Source: Agrococcus baldri (GTDB lineage: Bacteria > Actinomycetota > Actinomycetes > Actinomycetales > Microbacteriaceae). Taken from it: 42,003 nucleotides of DNA. The stretch lies in NCBI GenBank assembly GCA_007988785.1, contig BJUU01000021.1:1-42003 (forward strand). The letters run 5' to 3'. Every line of letters starts with the position of its first letter. Within the stretch, counting starts at the first letter, position 1. Both the position numbers and the translations under genes were made by a program. Below the pieces are notes generated by a model. The model searched no databases. It was not told the DNA's origin and worked only from the letters and a program-made list of their open reading frames with translations. Below, in pieces: positions 15,455 to 23,118 of the stretch.

Positions 15455-16891
15455 TCAGACCAGGTACTGGCTCAGGCCGCGCTTGACGAACGCGCCGTCG
15501 CCCGCCGAGCCCAGGTACGCATCCGCATCGACGATCACCCGGCCGCGGCTCAGCACGGTGTCGACGTGCCCGGCGATCTCGAAGCCCTCCCACGCCGAGT
15601 AGTCCATGTTCATGTGGTGCGTCTTCTCGAGCCCGATCGACGTGTGGCCCGCCGGGTCGTAGACGACGATGTCGGCGTCGGCGCCGGGCTGGATGACGCC
15701 CTTCCGGCCATAGAGGCCGAACATGCGCGCGGGCGTGGTCGCGGTGATCTCGACCCAGCGCTCGAGCGAGAGGTGGCCGTCGACCACGCCCTGGTACAAC
15801 AGGTCCATGCGGTGCTCGACGCTGCCGATGCCGTTGGGGATCTTCGTGAAGTCGCCCAGGCCCAGCTCCTTCTGATCCTTCATGCAGAAGGGGCAGTGGT
15901 CGGTGGAGACCATCTGGATGTCGTTGGTGCGCAGCGCCGTCCACAGCTCGTCGGCGTGGTGCTCGTGCTTGGAGCGCAGCGGCGTCGAGCACACCCACTT
16001 CGCCCCCTCGAAGTCGCCCCACTGCTCGCCCGTGGCGCCCAGCTGGTCCTCGAGCGAGAGGTAGAGGTACTGCGGGCACGTCTCGCCGAACACGTTCTGG
16101 CCGGCGTCGCGGGCGGCGGCGATCTGCGCGACGGCCTGCTTGGCGCTCACGTGCACCACGTACAGGGGCGCCCCGGCGAGGTTGGCGAGCATGATCGAGC
16201 GGTGCGTGGCCTCCTCCTCCATCTGCCAGGCGCGCGCGTAGCCGTGGTTGATCGGGTCGGTCCTGCCCTGCTCGATCAGCTGCTGCGCGAGCACGTCGAT
16301 CGCCGGGCCGTTCTCGGCGTGCATCATGGTCATGAGCCCGGTCTCGGCCGAGACCTGCATGGCCCTGAGCACCTGCGCGTCGTCGGAGTAGAACACGCCC
16401 GGGTAGGCCATGAAGAGCTTGAAGCTCGACACGCCCTCGTCGACCAGCCCGCGCATCGCGGTGAGCGAGGCCTCGTTCACGTCGCCGATGATCTGGTGGA
16501 AGCCGTAGTCGATCGCGCAGTTGCCCCGGGCCTTCTCGTGCCAGGCGGCCAGGCCGTCCTCGACCCGCTCGCCGTGCTTCTGGATGGCGAAGTCGATGAT
16601 CGTGGTCGTGCCGCCCCACGCGGCCGCCCGGGTGCCGGTCTCGAAGGTGTCGCTCGCCTCCGTGCCGCCGAAGGGCATCTGCATGTGGGTGTGGGCGTCG
16701 ATGCCGCCGGGGATCACGTACTTGCCGGTCGCATCCACCACCCGGTCGACGCTGCGCTTGAGGTCGGTGCCGAGCAGCTCGCTGCCGGGCTCGAGCACGG
16801 CGCGGATGGTCTCGCCGTCGACGAGCACATCGGCAGCGGATGCGCCGGTGGCGCTCACGACGGTGCCGCCGGTGATGAGGGTGGTGGTCAT
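15455..16891 (-). CDS. hydA: Dihydropyrimidinase (D-hydantoinase family)
   Basis: A 478-aa amidohydrolase. It opens dihydrouracil or dihydrothymine to the N-carbamoyl-beta-amino acid. The binuclear metal site is complete: DAHTHMQ (65-71, ligands H67 and H69), the carbamylated Lys K158 in SSFKLFMAYPG, MHAENG (His), YVVHVS (His), and STDHCPF (Asp). The SIGLEKTHHMNMDYSAWEG block near the C-terminus is typical of bacterial hydantoinase/dihydropyrimidinase. Length is normal. It lies 9 nt downstream of the beta-ureidopropionase gene and 14 nt upstream of the LLM gene, forming a tight three-gene unit that encodes two consecutive hydrolytic steps plus a redox enzyme. Confidence 0.93.
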   Translation of the reverse strand: MTTTLITGGTVVSATGASAADVLVDGETIRAVLEPGSELLGTDLKRSVDRVVDATGKYVIPGGIDAHTHMQMPFGGTEASDTFETGTRAAAWGGTTTIIDFAIQKHGERVEDGLAAWHEKARGNCAIDYGFHQIIGDVNEASLTAMRGLVDEGVSSFKLFMAYPGVFYSDDAQVLRAMQVSAETGLMTMMHAENGPAIDVLAQQLIEQGRTDPINHGYARAWQMEEEATHRSIMLANLAGAPLYVVHVSAKQAVAQIAAARDAGQNVFGETCPQYLYLSLEDQLGATGEQWGDFEGAKWVCSTPLRSKHEHHADELWTALRTNDIQMVSTDHCPFCMKDQKELGLGDFTKIPNGIGSVEHRMDLLYQGVVDGHLSLERWVEITATTPARMFGLYGRKGVIQPGADADIVVYDPAGHTSIGLEKTHHMNMDYSAWEGFEIAGHVDTVLSRGRVIVDADAYLGSAGDGAFVKRGLSQYLV

Positions 16892-16900
16892 GGTCGCTCC

Positions 16901-17749
16901 CTACGGCTTCGCGATCTGCGTGTACGAGTCGGGGCGGCGATCGCGGTAGAACTGCCAGTCGTCGCGCATCTGCTTGACCATGTCGAGCTCGAGGTCGCGC
17001 ACCAGCAGCTCCTCGTGCTCGCTCGAGCCGCGCTCGCCGACGAAGTCGCCGCGCGGGTCGATCACCTGGCTCGTGCCGTAGAAGTCGACGGCGAGCTCGC
17101 CGTACTCGTTGTCCTCCCGGCCCACCCGGTTGGGCTGCAGCACGAAGTAGCCGTTCGCGACCGCCGCTGCGGGGCCCTCGACCTCCCACAGCCGGTTCGA
17201 CAGGCCCGGCTTCGTGGCGTTGGGGTTGAAGACCATGTGGGCGCCCGCGAGGCCCAGCTCGCGCCATCCCTCGGGGAAGTGGCGGTCGTAGCAGATGTAG
17301 AGGCCGACCCTGCCGACGGCGGTGTCGAAGACGGGGTAGCCGAGGTTGCCGGGGCGGAAGTAGAACTTCTCCCAGAAGCGGTCGAGGTGCGGCAGGTGGT
17401 GCTTGCGGTAGGTGCCGAGGATCGAGCCGTCGGCATCGACGATCACCGCCGAGTTGTAGTAGACGCCGGTCTGCTCCTCCTCGTAGATGGGGAGGATGGC
17501 GACCATGCCGAGCTCCTTCGCGAGCGCCGCGAAGCGCTGCACGATGGGGCCGTCGGCCGGCTCGGCGTAGGCGTAGTACTTCTGATCCTGCGTGATGCCG
17601 AAGTAGGGGCCGTAGAAGAGCTCCTGGAAGCAGATGATCTGCGCGCCCTGCTCGGCGGCCTGGCGCATGAAGGCCTCGTGGCGGTCGAGCATCGACGCCT
17701 TGTCGCCCGTCCAGGTGGTCTGGGTGATCGCTGCGCGCACCGTCGTCAT
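16901..17749 (-). CDS. Beta-ureidopropionase-type nitrilase-superfamily hydrolase
   Basis: A 282-aa carbon-nitrogen hydrolase. The Glu-Lys-Cys triad is clear: E43 in ICFQELFYGPYF, K116 in YRKHHLP, and C153 in GLYICYDRHFPE. The ELFYGPYF and EKFYFRPGNLGYPVF segments are those of N-carbamoyl-beta-alanine amidohydrolases, which release beta-alanine, CO2 and ammonia; N-carbamoyl-D-amino-acid or putrescine amidases are less likely alternatives. It is the first gene of the leftward pyrimidine operon. GAGGA lies about 4 nt before the ATG. The 168-nt gap upstream is shared with the divergent F420-precursor transporter operon. Confidence 0.88.
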   Translation of the reverse strand: MTTVRAAITQTTWTGDKASMLDRHEAFMRQAAEQGAQIICFQELFYGPYFGITQDQKYYAYAEPADGPIVQRFAALAKELGMVAILPIYEEEQTGVYYNSAVIVDADGSILGTYRKHHLPHLDRFWEKFYFRPGNLGYPVFDTAVGRVGLYICYDRHFPEGWRELGLAGAHMVFNPNATKPGLSNRLWEVEGPAAAVANGYFVLQPNRVGREDNEYGELAVDFYGTSQVIDPRGDFVGERGSSEHEELLVRDLELDMVKQMRDDWQFYRDRRPDSYTQIAKP

Positions 17750-17835
17750 GCTGTCCTCAACTTCCTCGTCGCAGACCGGCCCTCGCCGGAAGTTCCAGTC
17801 AACCTCAGACGGCGACGGAGCGAAAGGGCCGGGGC

Positions 17836-17841
17836 TAGACT
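17836..17841 (+). promoter_or_regulatory. Probable -10 (TAGACT) of the ABC-cofD operon
   Basis: GGCTAGACT at 17833-17841, identical to the string ahead of the TPM gene (3537-3545). It predicts transcription from about 17848 and a leader of about 70 nt. No clear -35 seen. Confidence 0.45.
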
Positions 17842-17917
17842 GCTGGGGCGCCGGGCATCACCTCCGCGCGCGAACCAGAAGTCCACGTTCGCGTCAGCCT
17901 GCCCAGGAGTCACCCCG

Positions 17918-18916
17918 ATGCCCGCATCCCGCCCCTCGAGCGCCCGCCCGCTCGCCCTCGCCGCCATCGGCATGCTGCTGCTCGCGGGCTGCACGGCCCA
18001 GCCCCAGGGCGCCGCGACCGGCGCTGCGGGCGCGGGCGGCGCATCCGCCATCGACGACTGCGGCGTCGAGGTGACGCCGATGGCGCAGCCGGCCGAGCGG
18101 ATCGTGGCGATCAAGTCGACCGCGGCAGAGCTCGTGGTGGCGCTCGGGCTCGAGCAGGCGCTGGTGTCGACGGCGTTCCTCGACGGGCCGCTCGCGGGCG
18201 CCGACGGGACCGAGCTCGACGTGCCCACCATCGACGGCATGCCGGCGCGCGAGCCGGTGCTCGAGCTCGAGCCGGATGCGGTGGTGGCGGGCTGGGAGTC
18301 GGCCTTCGCGCCCGAGGCGGTCGGCGACCGCGAGCAGCTGCAGCAGCTGGGCGTCCAGACCTGGGTCTCGCCCGCGGCGTGCTGGTCGACCGACGTGCCG
18401 CCGCTCACGTGGGACGCGCTGCTGGGCGAGCTCGCCGACGCCGGTGCCGCGCTGGGCGTGCCGGAGGCGGGCGCGGCGCTCGCCGAGGAGCAGCGGGCGG
18501 CGCTCGAGGCGATCGAGCCGGTCGAGGCGGCCGGCGGTGCGGCGCCGACAGCGCTCTGGTACTCCTCGGGCGAGGACGCGCCCTACGTCGGCGCGGGCTC
18601 GGGCGCGCCGCAGCTGGTGCTCGAGTCGGCCGGGCTGACGAACGTCGAGGCCGGCATCGACGAGACGTGGACGACGCTCTCGTGGGAGGCCCTGGCGGCG
18701 AGCGATCCCGACGTGATCGTGCTCGTCGACGCGCCCTGGCACACCGCCGCCTCGAAGATCGAGCGGCTGCGGTCGAACCCCGCGACCGCGCAGCTCGCGG
18801 CCGTGCGCGAGGAGCGCTTCGTGACACTGCCGTTCCCCGACGCCGAGGCGGGGGTCGGCTCGGTGTCGGCCGTGCAGACGGTGGCGGATGCGGTGCGCGA
18901 GATGGATCTCGGATGA
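17918..18916 (+). CDS. Substrate-binding lipoprotein of the proposed F420-precursor ABC importer
   Basis: A 332-aa lipoprotein: basic start, hydrophobic stretch and lipobox LLAGC with Cys25. The rest is a class III (FepB/BtuF-type, helix-backbone) binding fold: ERIVAIKSTAAELVVALGL, then FLDGPL, LELEPDAVVAGWES, and a conserved WVSPAACWS. These features agree with the actinobacterial family named 'putative F420-0 ABC transporter substrate-binding protein' (TIGR03868, from memory). The name was proposed from co-occurrence with F420 genes, not from binding data; the true ligand may be FO, F420-0 or F420. AGGAG lies 8 nt before the ATG. The permease start overlaps its stop by 4 nt. Confidence 0.82.
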   Translation: MPASRPSSARPLALAAIGMLLLAGCTAQPQGAATGAAGAGGASAIDDCGVEVTPMAQPAERIVAIKSTAAELVVALGLEQALVSTAFLDGPLAGADGTELDVPTIDGMPAREPVLELEPDAVVAGWESAFAPEAVGDREQLQQLGVQTWVSPAACWSTDVPPLTWDALLGELADAGAALGVPEAGAALAEEQRAALEAIEPVEAAGGAAPTALWYSSGEDAPYVGAGSGAPQLVLESAGLTNVEAGIDETWTTLSWEALAASDPDVIVLVDAPWHTAASKIERLRSNPATAQLAAVREERFVTLPFPDAEAGVGSVSAVQTVADAVREMDLG

Positions 18917-20133
18917 CGCGCACCGAGCGCGGGGCGCGCGCAGCGCCGAGCTCCGACGAGCGCGACCGCGACCGCGACGCCGACCGTCGCGCCGAGCAGT
19001 CGGAGACGGCCCGGCCGGCCGCCCGATCCGCGCCCGCAGCGCCAGCTCGCGGCCACGACGATCGCGAGCTGGCGCAGACGGCTCGTCCTCGCTCGCGAAC
19101 CGCGCCAGCTGCGCCGGCTCGCGAGCTGGGGCGGCGCGGGCGGCGCTGGGCGCTGCCGGCGCTCGGCGCGCTGCTGGTGGCGGGCGCGCTCGCGGCGGTC
19201 TGCTTCGGCGCCGCGGGCATCGCGCCGGCCGACGCCTTCGCCTCGCTCGCCGCGCGGCTCGGCATCGGCACGAGCCCGCTCGGCCCCGTCGACGACGCGA
19301 TCGTGAACGACCTGCGGCTGCCGCGCGTGCTCGCCGCGTGCGCGGTCGGCGCCGGGCTCGCGGTGGTCGGCGCCGTCATGCAGGCGCTCGTGCGCAACCC
19401 GCTCGCCGACCCCTACCTGCTGGGCGTCTCCTCCGGCGCATCGGTGGGCGCGGTGCTCGTGCTGATCGCCGGGCTCGGCGTGCTGCTGCCGGTCGCGGCG
19501 TTCGCCGGGGCGCTGCTGGCGCTGCTGGCGACGCTCGGCCTCGCGGGCGCGGCGGGCGGGGCGACGCCCACCCGCACCGTGCTCGCGGGCGTCGTGGTCG
19601 CATCCGCCGCGGCAGCGCTCGTATCGCTCGTCATCTTCTGGGGCGCCTCCGGCGACGCCTATCGGGAGATCCTGGCGTGGCTGCTGGGCTCGCTCGCGTC
19701 GATCACCTGGCCCAGCGCGCTCGTCGCGCTGGCGGGCGCGGCGCTCGCGCTGCCGCTGCTCGCCAGCGGGCGGCTGCTCGACGCGCTCGCGCTCGGCGAC
19801 GGCGCGGCGGGCGCGCTGGGGGTCGACGCGCGCCGCACCCGCTGGGTGCTGCTGATCGCGTGCGCGCTCGTCACCGGCGTGCTCGTGTCGGTCTCGGGCG
19901 CGATCGGCTTCGTGGGGCTCGTGGTGCCGCACGCGGTGCGGCTCGTGGTGGGCGCCTCGCACGCGCTGCTGCTGCCGGCCTCGGGGCTCGCGGGCGCGAT
20001 CGTGCTGCTGCTCGCCGACACCGTCGCGCGGGCCGCCTTCGACCCGCGCGAGCTGCCGGTCGGCATCATCACGGCGCTGATCGGCGCACCGGTGTTCGCC
20101 GCGCTCATGCTGACGGGGCGGGTGCGCACGTGA
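18913..20133 (+). CDS. Permease of the proposed F420-precursor ABC importer (FecCD/BtuC type)
   Basis: A 406-aa permease of the FecCD/BtuC family with the usual helices from about residue 78 to the end. Conserved strings are LRLPRVLAACAVGAGLAVVGAVMQALVRNPLADPYLLGVSSGAS and GAIGFVGLVVPHAVRLVVG (in part). It forms the membrane channel for the lipoprotein and ATPase on either side. The first 77 residues are an odd hydrophilic Arg/Ala/Pro-rich extension (two APAAPAR copies) not typical of this family; either it is real or translation begins later, but no better start is visible and the ATGA overlap supports 18913. A 13-bp inverted repeat lies inside this extension (19039-19075). Confidence 0.85.
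   Translation: MTRTERGARAAPSSDERDRDRDADRRAEQSETARPAARSAPAAPARGHDDRELAQTARPRSRTAPAAPARELGRRGRRWALPALGALLVAGALAAVCFGAAGIAPADAFASLAARLGIGTSPLGPVDDAIVNDLRLPRVLAACAVGAGLAVVGAVMQALVRNPLADPYLLGVSSGASVGAVLVLIAGLGVLLPVAAFAGALLALLATLGLAGAAGGATPTRTVLAGVVVASAAAALVSLVIFWGASGDAYREILAWLLGSLASITWPSALVALAGAALALPLLASGRLLDALALGDGAAGALGVDARRTRWVLLIACALVTGVLVSVSGAIGFVGLVVPHAVRLVVGASHALLLPASGLAGAIVLLLADTVARAAFDPRELPVGIITALIGAPVFAALMLTGRVRT
19039..19075. repeat. 13-bp perfect inverted repeat inside the permease N-terminal extension
   Basis: GCGCCAGCTCGCG (19039-19051) and CGCGAGCTGGCGC (19063-19075) with an 11-nt loop, about 125 nt inside the permease gene. A related GCCAGCTGCGCC string follows at about 19110. Could slow ribosomes or serve as a processing site between the lipoprotein and permease messages. 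Confidence 0.5.
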
Positions 20134-20999
20134 CCGGGCTCGACGTGACCGGGCTCGAGGGGCGCGGGCTCGACGAGCGCGGCCTCGACGTGAGCGGCCT
20201 CGAGGTGCGGGGGCTGAGCGTCGCGGTGCGCGGCCGCACCCTCGTCGACGACGTCTCGTGGAGCGCGCCGGCCGGCCAGATCACGGCCCTCGTCGGCCCC
20301 AACGGCGCGGGCAAGTCGACCATGCTGCGCGCCATCGCGGGCGTCGTGCCCGAGCGCGCCCGGCGCAGCGGCGAGGTGCTGCTCGGCGGCGAGCGCCTCG
20401 ACGCCCTGCCCGGCCGCGAGCGGGCCCGCCGGGTGGCGCTCGTCGAGCAGCTCGCCGACGCGGTGCCGCAGCTCACCGCGCGCGAGGCCGTGCGACTGGG
20501 GCGCACCCCCCACCACCGCATGCTGGGCTTCGCGATCGGCGACGACGCGCTGGTCGAGGCGGCGCTCGCCGAGGCCGGGGCGACCGCGCTCGCCGAGCGG
20601 CGGCTGGGCGAGCTCTCGGGCGGCGAGCTGCAGCGCGTGCACATCGCGCGCGCGCTCGCGCAGCAGCCGCTGGCGGGCGCACCCCCGGCCGCCGCGAGCA
20701 GCGCGCTGCTGCTCGACGAGCCCACGAACCACCTCGACGTCGCCTGGCAGCTCGACCTGCTCGAGCTCGTGCGCCGCCTGGCGGCCGACCGCCCGGTCGT
20801 GCTCACCGTCCACGACCTCGCCCTCGCCGCCACGCACGCCGACCGCGTCGTGCTCGTCGACCGGGGCCGGGTGGTCGCGGAGGGCGGCCGCGACGCGGTG
20901 CTGACGCCCGACCGCATCCGCGCGGTGTACGGCGTCGACGCGACGATCGAGGCGCACCCGGACGGGGTCGCGATCCGCTACCGGAGGATGGACGCATGA
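20130..20999 (+). CDS. ATPase of the proposed F420-precursor ABC importer
   Basis: A 289-aa ABC ATPase. Walker A is GPNGAGKST (56-64), the signature LSGGELQ (162-168), Walker B LLLDEPTNHLD (193-203), and the switch His is in TVHDLAL. A short Ala/Pro insert (181-191) precedes Walker B. The GTG start overlaps the permease stop (GTGA). The first 29 residues are a pentapeptide repeat of GLDVT, GLEGR, GLDER, GLDVS and GLEVR, encoded by imperfect 15-nt units; the normal family start lies near residue 24. It is coupled on both sides (permease and cofD). Confidence 0.87.
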   Translation: MTGLDVTGLEGRGLDERGLDVSGLEVRGLSVAVRGRTLVDDVSWSAPAGQITALVGPNGAGKSTMLRAIAGVVPERARRSGEVLLGGERLDALPGRERARRVALVEQLADAVPQLTAREAVRLGRTPHHRMLGFAIGDDALVEAALAEAGATALAERRLGELSGGELQRVHIARALAQQPLAGAPPAAASSALLLDEPTNHLDVAWQLDLLELVRRLAADRPVVLTVHDLALAATHADRVVLVDRGRVVAEGGRDAVLTPDRIRAVYGVDATIEAHPDGVAIRYRRMDA

Positions 21000-21943
21000 G
21001 GATCACCGTGCTGGCCGGCGGCGTCGGCGGCGCCCGCTTCGCGCTCGGGCTGCGCGAGGCGGCCCCGGATGCCGACATCGCGATCGTCGCGAACGTGGGC
21101 GACGACATGTGGCTCGCGGGCGTGAAGGTGTGCCCGGACCTCGACTCGCTCATGTACGCGCTCGCGGGCGTCGGCGACACCGAGCGCGGCTGGGGCCGCG
21201 CGGGCGAGAGCGAGCGGGTCGCCGCCGAGCTGACCGCCTACGGCGTCGGCTGGCCGTGGTTCACGCTCGGCGACCTCGACCTCGGCACGCACCTCGCCCG
21301 CACGGCGCTGCTGCGCGAGGGCGCGACGCTCACCGAGGCGACCGCGCGGCTGTCGGCCCGCTGGCCGCTCGGCGCGACGCTGCTGCCGGTGACCGACGAC
21401 GAGGTGCCCACGCACGTGGTCACCGACGAGGGCGTCATCCACTTCGAGGAGTGGTGGGTGCGCACGCGCGCGAAGGCGCCGGCGCACCGCTTCGTGCAGC
21501 ACGGCGTCGAGCGATCCCGCATCTCGGAGCCGGCGCGCGATGCGATCTCGCGCGCCGACGTGCTGCTCGTCGCCCCCTCGAACCCGGTCGTCTCGATCGG
21601 CACGATCCTGGGCGTGCCGGGAGTGCGCGAGGCGCTCGAGACGGCGGCGGCGCCGGTCGTGGGCGTCTCCCCCATCATCGGCGGGCAGGCGCTGCGCGGC
21701 ATGGCGGCCACGTGCCTCGAGGTGATCGGGGTCGAGGCGGATGCGGCTGCGGTCGCCGCGCACTACGGCGCACGCTCGCACGGCGGCATCCTCGACGCCT
21801 GGCTCGTCGCCGAGGAGGACGCGGCGGGGCTCGGTGCGCTGCGCGAGCTGGGGCTGCGCGCCGAGGCGCGCCCGCTGCTGCTCACGCCCGGCGGGCCGGC
21901 CGCGCAGGTGGCGCGGGATGCGCTCGCGCTCGCCAGCCCGTAG
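20996..21943 (+). CDS. cofD: 2-phospho-L-lactate transferase / FO phosphotransferase CofD (FbiA)
   Basis: A 315-aa CofD-family enzyme, which transfers the phospholactyl (or enolpyruvyl) group from the CofC product to FO, giving (dehydro)F420-0. Visible motifs: GGVGGAR (8-14), NVGDDMWLAG with the metal- and substrate-site Asp pair, CPDLDSLMYALAG, WFTLGDLDLGTH, and VAPSNPVVSIGTILGVPG. Length is normal. The start overlaps the ABC ATPase stop (ATGA) with GGAGG 7 nt upstream, so importer and enzyme are made together. The stop codon lies within a 17-bp sequence that is repeated 43 nt downstream. Confidence 0.94.
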   Translation: MRITVLAGGVGGARFALGLREAAPDADIAIVANVGDDMWLAGVKVCPDLDSLMYALAGVGDTERGWGRAGESERVAAELTAYGVGWPWFTLGDLDLGTHLARTALLREGATLTEATARLSARWPLGATLLPVTDDEVPTHVVTDEGVIHFEEWWVRTRAKAPAHRFVQHGVERSRISEPARDAISRADVLLVAPSNPVVSIGTILGVPGVREALETAAAPVVGVSPIIGGQALRGMAATCLEVIGVEADAAAVAAHYGARSHGGILDAWLVAEEDAAGLGALRELGLRAEARPLLLTPGGPAAQVARDALALASP

Positions 21944-21992
21944 GTCGAGCAGCGCGGACCGGCGGCACGCTCCGGCCAGCCCGTAGGTCGAG
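21933..21992. repeat. Direct repeat that includes the cofD stop codon
   Basis: CCAGCCCGTAGGTCGAG occurs at 21933-21949 and again at 21976-21992, 43 nt apart. The TAG in the first copy is the cofD stop. This looks like a duplication of the gene's 3' end and the start of the adjacent hairpin repeat. Confidence 0.7.
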
Positions 21993-22030
21993 GAGCGCGC
22001 GGGCCGACGGCCCGCACGCGTCACGAGACC
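21986..22030. repeat. Mosaic hairpin repeat, GGTCGAGGAG...TCACGAGACC type
   Basis: A 45-bp element with ends GGTCGAGGAG and GTCACGAGACC shared (in reverse) with 14346-14380. Its centre is the perfect stem GCGGGCC-GAC-GGCCCGC (21999-22015). It follows cofD and may act as the operon's terminator. A window-truncated copy begins at 41980. Confidence 0.65.
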
Positions 22031-22113
22031 GGCGCCGGCCGCCGTCCCCGGGCTCGTTCATCTGCGGTTCACCGTGCGTTCCTTTCGAGTCCAGCAGTCT
22101 CGTAATTCGATGA

Positions 22114-22133
22114 CATGCCGCGGGAGTGGCATG
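22114..22133. promoter_or_regulatory. Candidate operator upstream of phnD
   Basis: CATGCC (22114-22119) and GGCATG (22128-22133) are inverted arms with 8 nt between, 61 nt before the phnD start. The size suits a TetR-type dimer, and a TetR gene ends this operon. The link is inferred. Confidence 0.4.
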
Positions 22134-22194
22134 GGTCCTGCACGCCGACACGGCTGCGCACGGGCCCCGCCCGCATCCCCCGAAAGGATCTGCC

Positions 22195-23118
22195 ATGCGA
22201 TTCCGCGCCGTCCCCGCCATCGGACTCCTCGCCGTCAGCGCCATCGCCGTCACCGGCTGCGCCACCGGTGCCGACGCCTCCTCCGACTCCGCCGCCGACC
22301 CGAACGCCCCCATCACCTTCGCCTCCACCCCGCTCGGCGACGACCCCACCGCGCAGAACCCGATCGACGCCTTCGCCGAGCTCGTCTCGGCAGAGACCGG
22401 CCGCGAGGTCGAGATCGTCGACGTGCCCGACTACACCGCGGTCGTCGAGGCGATCCGCAACCACCACGTCGACATCGGCTTCATGAGCGGGTTCCCCTCC
22501 GCGCTCGCCGTGAACACCGGCGAGGTCGACTCGCTCATCGCCTGGCCCGGCAACGACGAGCCGGTCTCGACCTGCCTGGTGATGGACGGCTCCCCGCTGC
22601 AGTCCTTCGACGACATCACCCCCGAGACCGTCGTCGCCTTCGCCGACCCGGCCTCCAGCTCCGGCTACTTCATGCCGGTCGCCACCCTGCACGCGGCCGG
22701 CCTCGAGCGCGACGTCGACTACACCTCGACCTTCTCCGGCGGGCACGACATGAGCTTCATCGCGCTCGGCGAGGGGCAGGTGGATGTCGCCTGCACGTCG
22801 ACGATCTTCCCGAGCATGGCCGGTCAAGGCAGCCCGATGTTCCCCTTCGAGGAGGGCGAGACGCGCTCGATCGGCGAGAGCGCGTCGATGCCGGTCGCGG
22901 TGACGGTGCTCGCCGACCAGGAGCTCGACGCCGGCAAGCGCGAGGTGCTGCTCGAGGCGCTGCCGAACGTGTTCGTGGAGGACAACGCCGAGGCGCTCGG
23001 CTCGATGTTCGAGGCGATGCAGGGCACCGAGCCGATCCTGCAGCCCGAGGACGAGATCTTCCAGCCCTTCGTCGAGATGGCGGCGATCGCCGACGTCGAC
23101 ATCTCGGATCTCGGCTGA
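22195..23118 (+). CDS. phnD: PhnD-type substrate-binding lipoprotein of an ABC importer
   Basis: A 307-aa lipoprotein with lipobox AVTGC (Cys22). It then follows the PhnD pattern for phosphate, phosphite or phosphonate binding: FASTPLGDDP, a DYTAVVEAIRNHHVDIGFMSGFPSAL-type segment (split across about 82-107), ADPASSSGYFMPVATL (the SxSG phosphonate-group loop) and GGHDMSFIALGEGQVDVA. GAAAGGA lies 7 nt before the ATG; an in-frame ATG 23 codons upstream lacks one. It is the first gene of a five-gene coupled operon. The ligand is not defined by sequence: phosphonate, phosphite or a small phosphate ester are all possible. No C-P lyase or phosphonatase gene is present in the window. Confidence 0.88.
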   Translation: MRFRAVPAIGLLAVSAIAVTGCATGADASSDSAADPNAPITFASTPLGDDPTAQNPIDAFAELVSAETGREVEIVDVPDYTAVVEAIRNHHVDIGFMSGFPSALAVNTGEVDSLIAWPGNDEPVSTCLVMDGSPLQSFDDITPETVVAFADPASSSGYFMPVATLHAAGLERDVDYTSTFSGGHDMSFIALGEGQVDVACTSTIFPSMAGQGSPMFPFEEGETRSIGESASMPVAVTVLADQELDAGKREVLLEALPNVFVEDNAEALGSMFEAMQGTEPILQPEDEIFQPFVEMAAIADVDISDLG

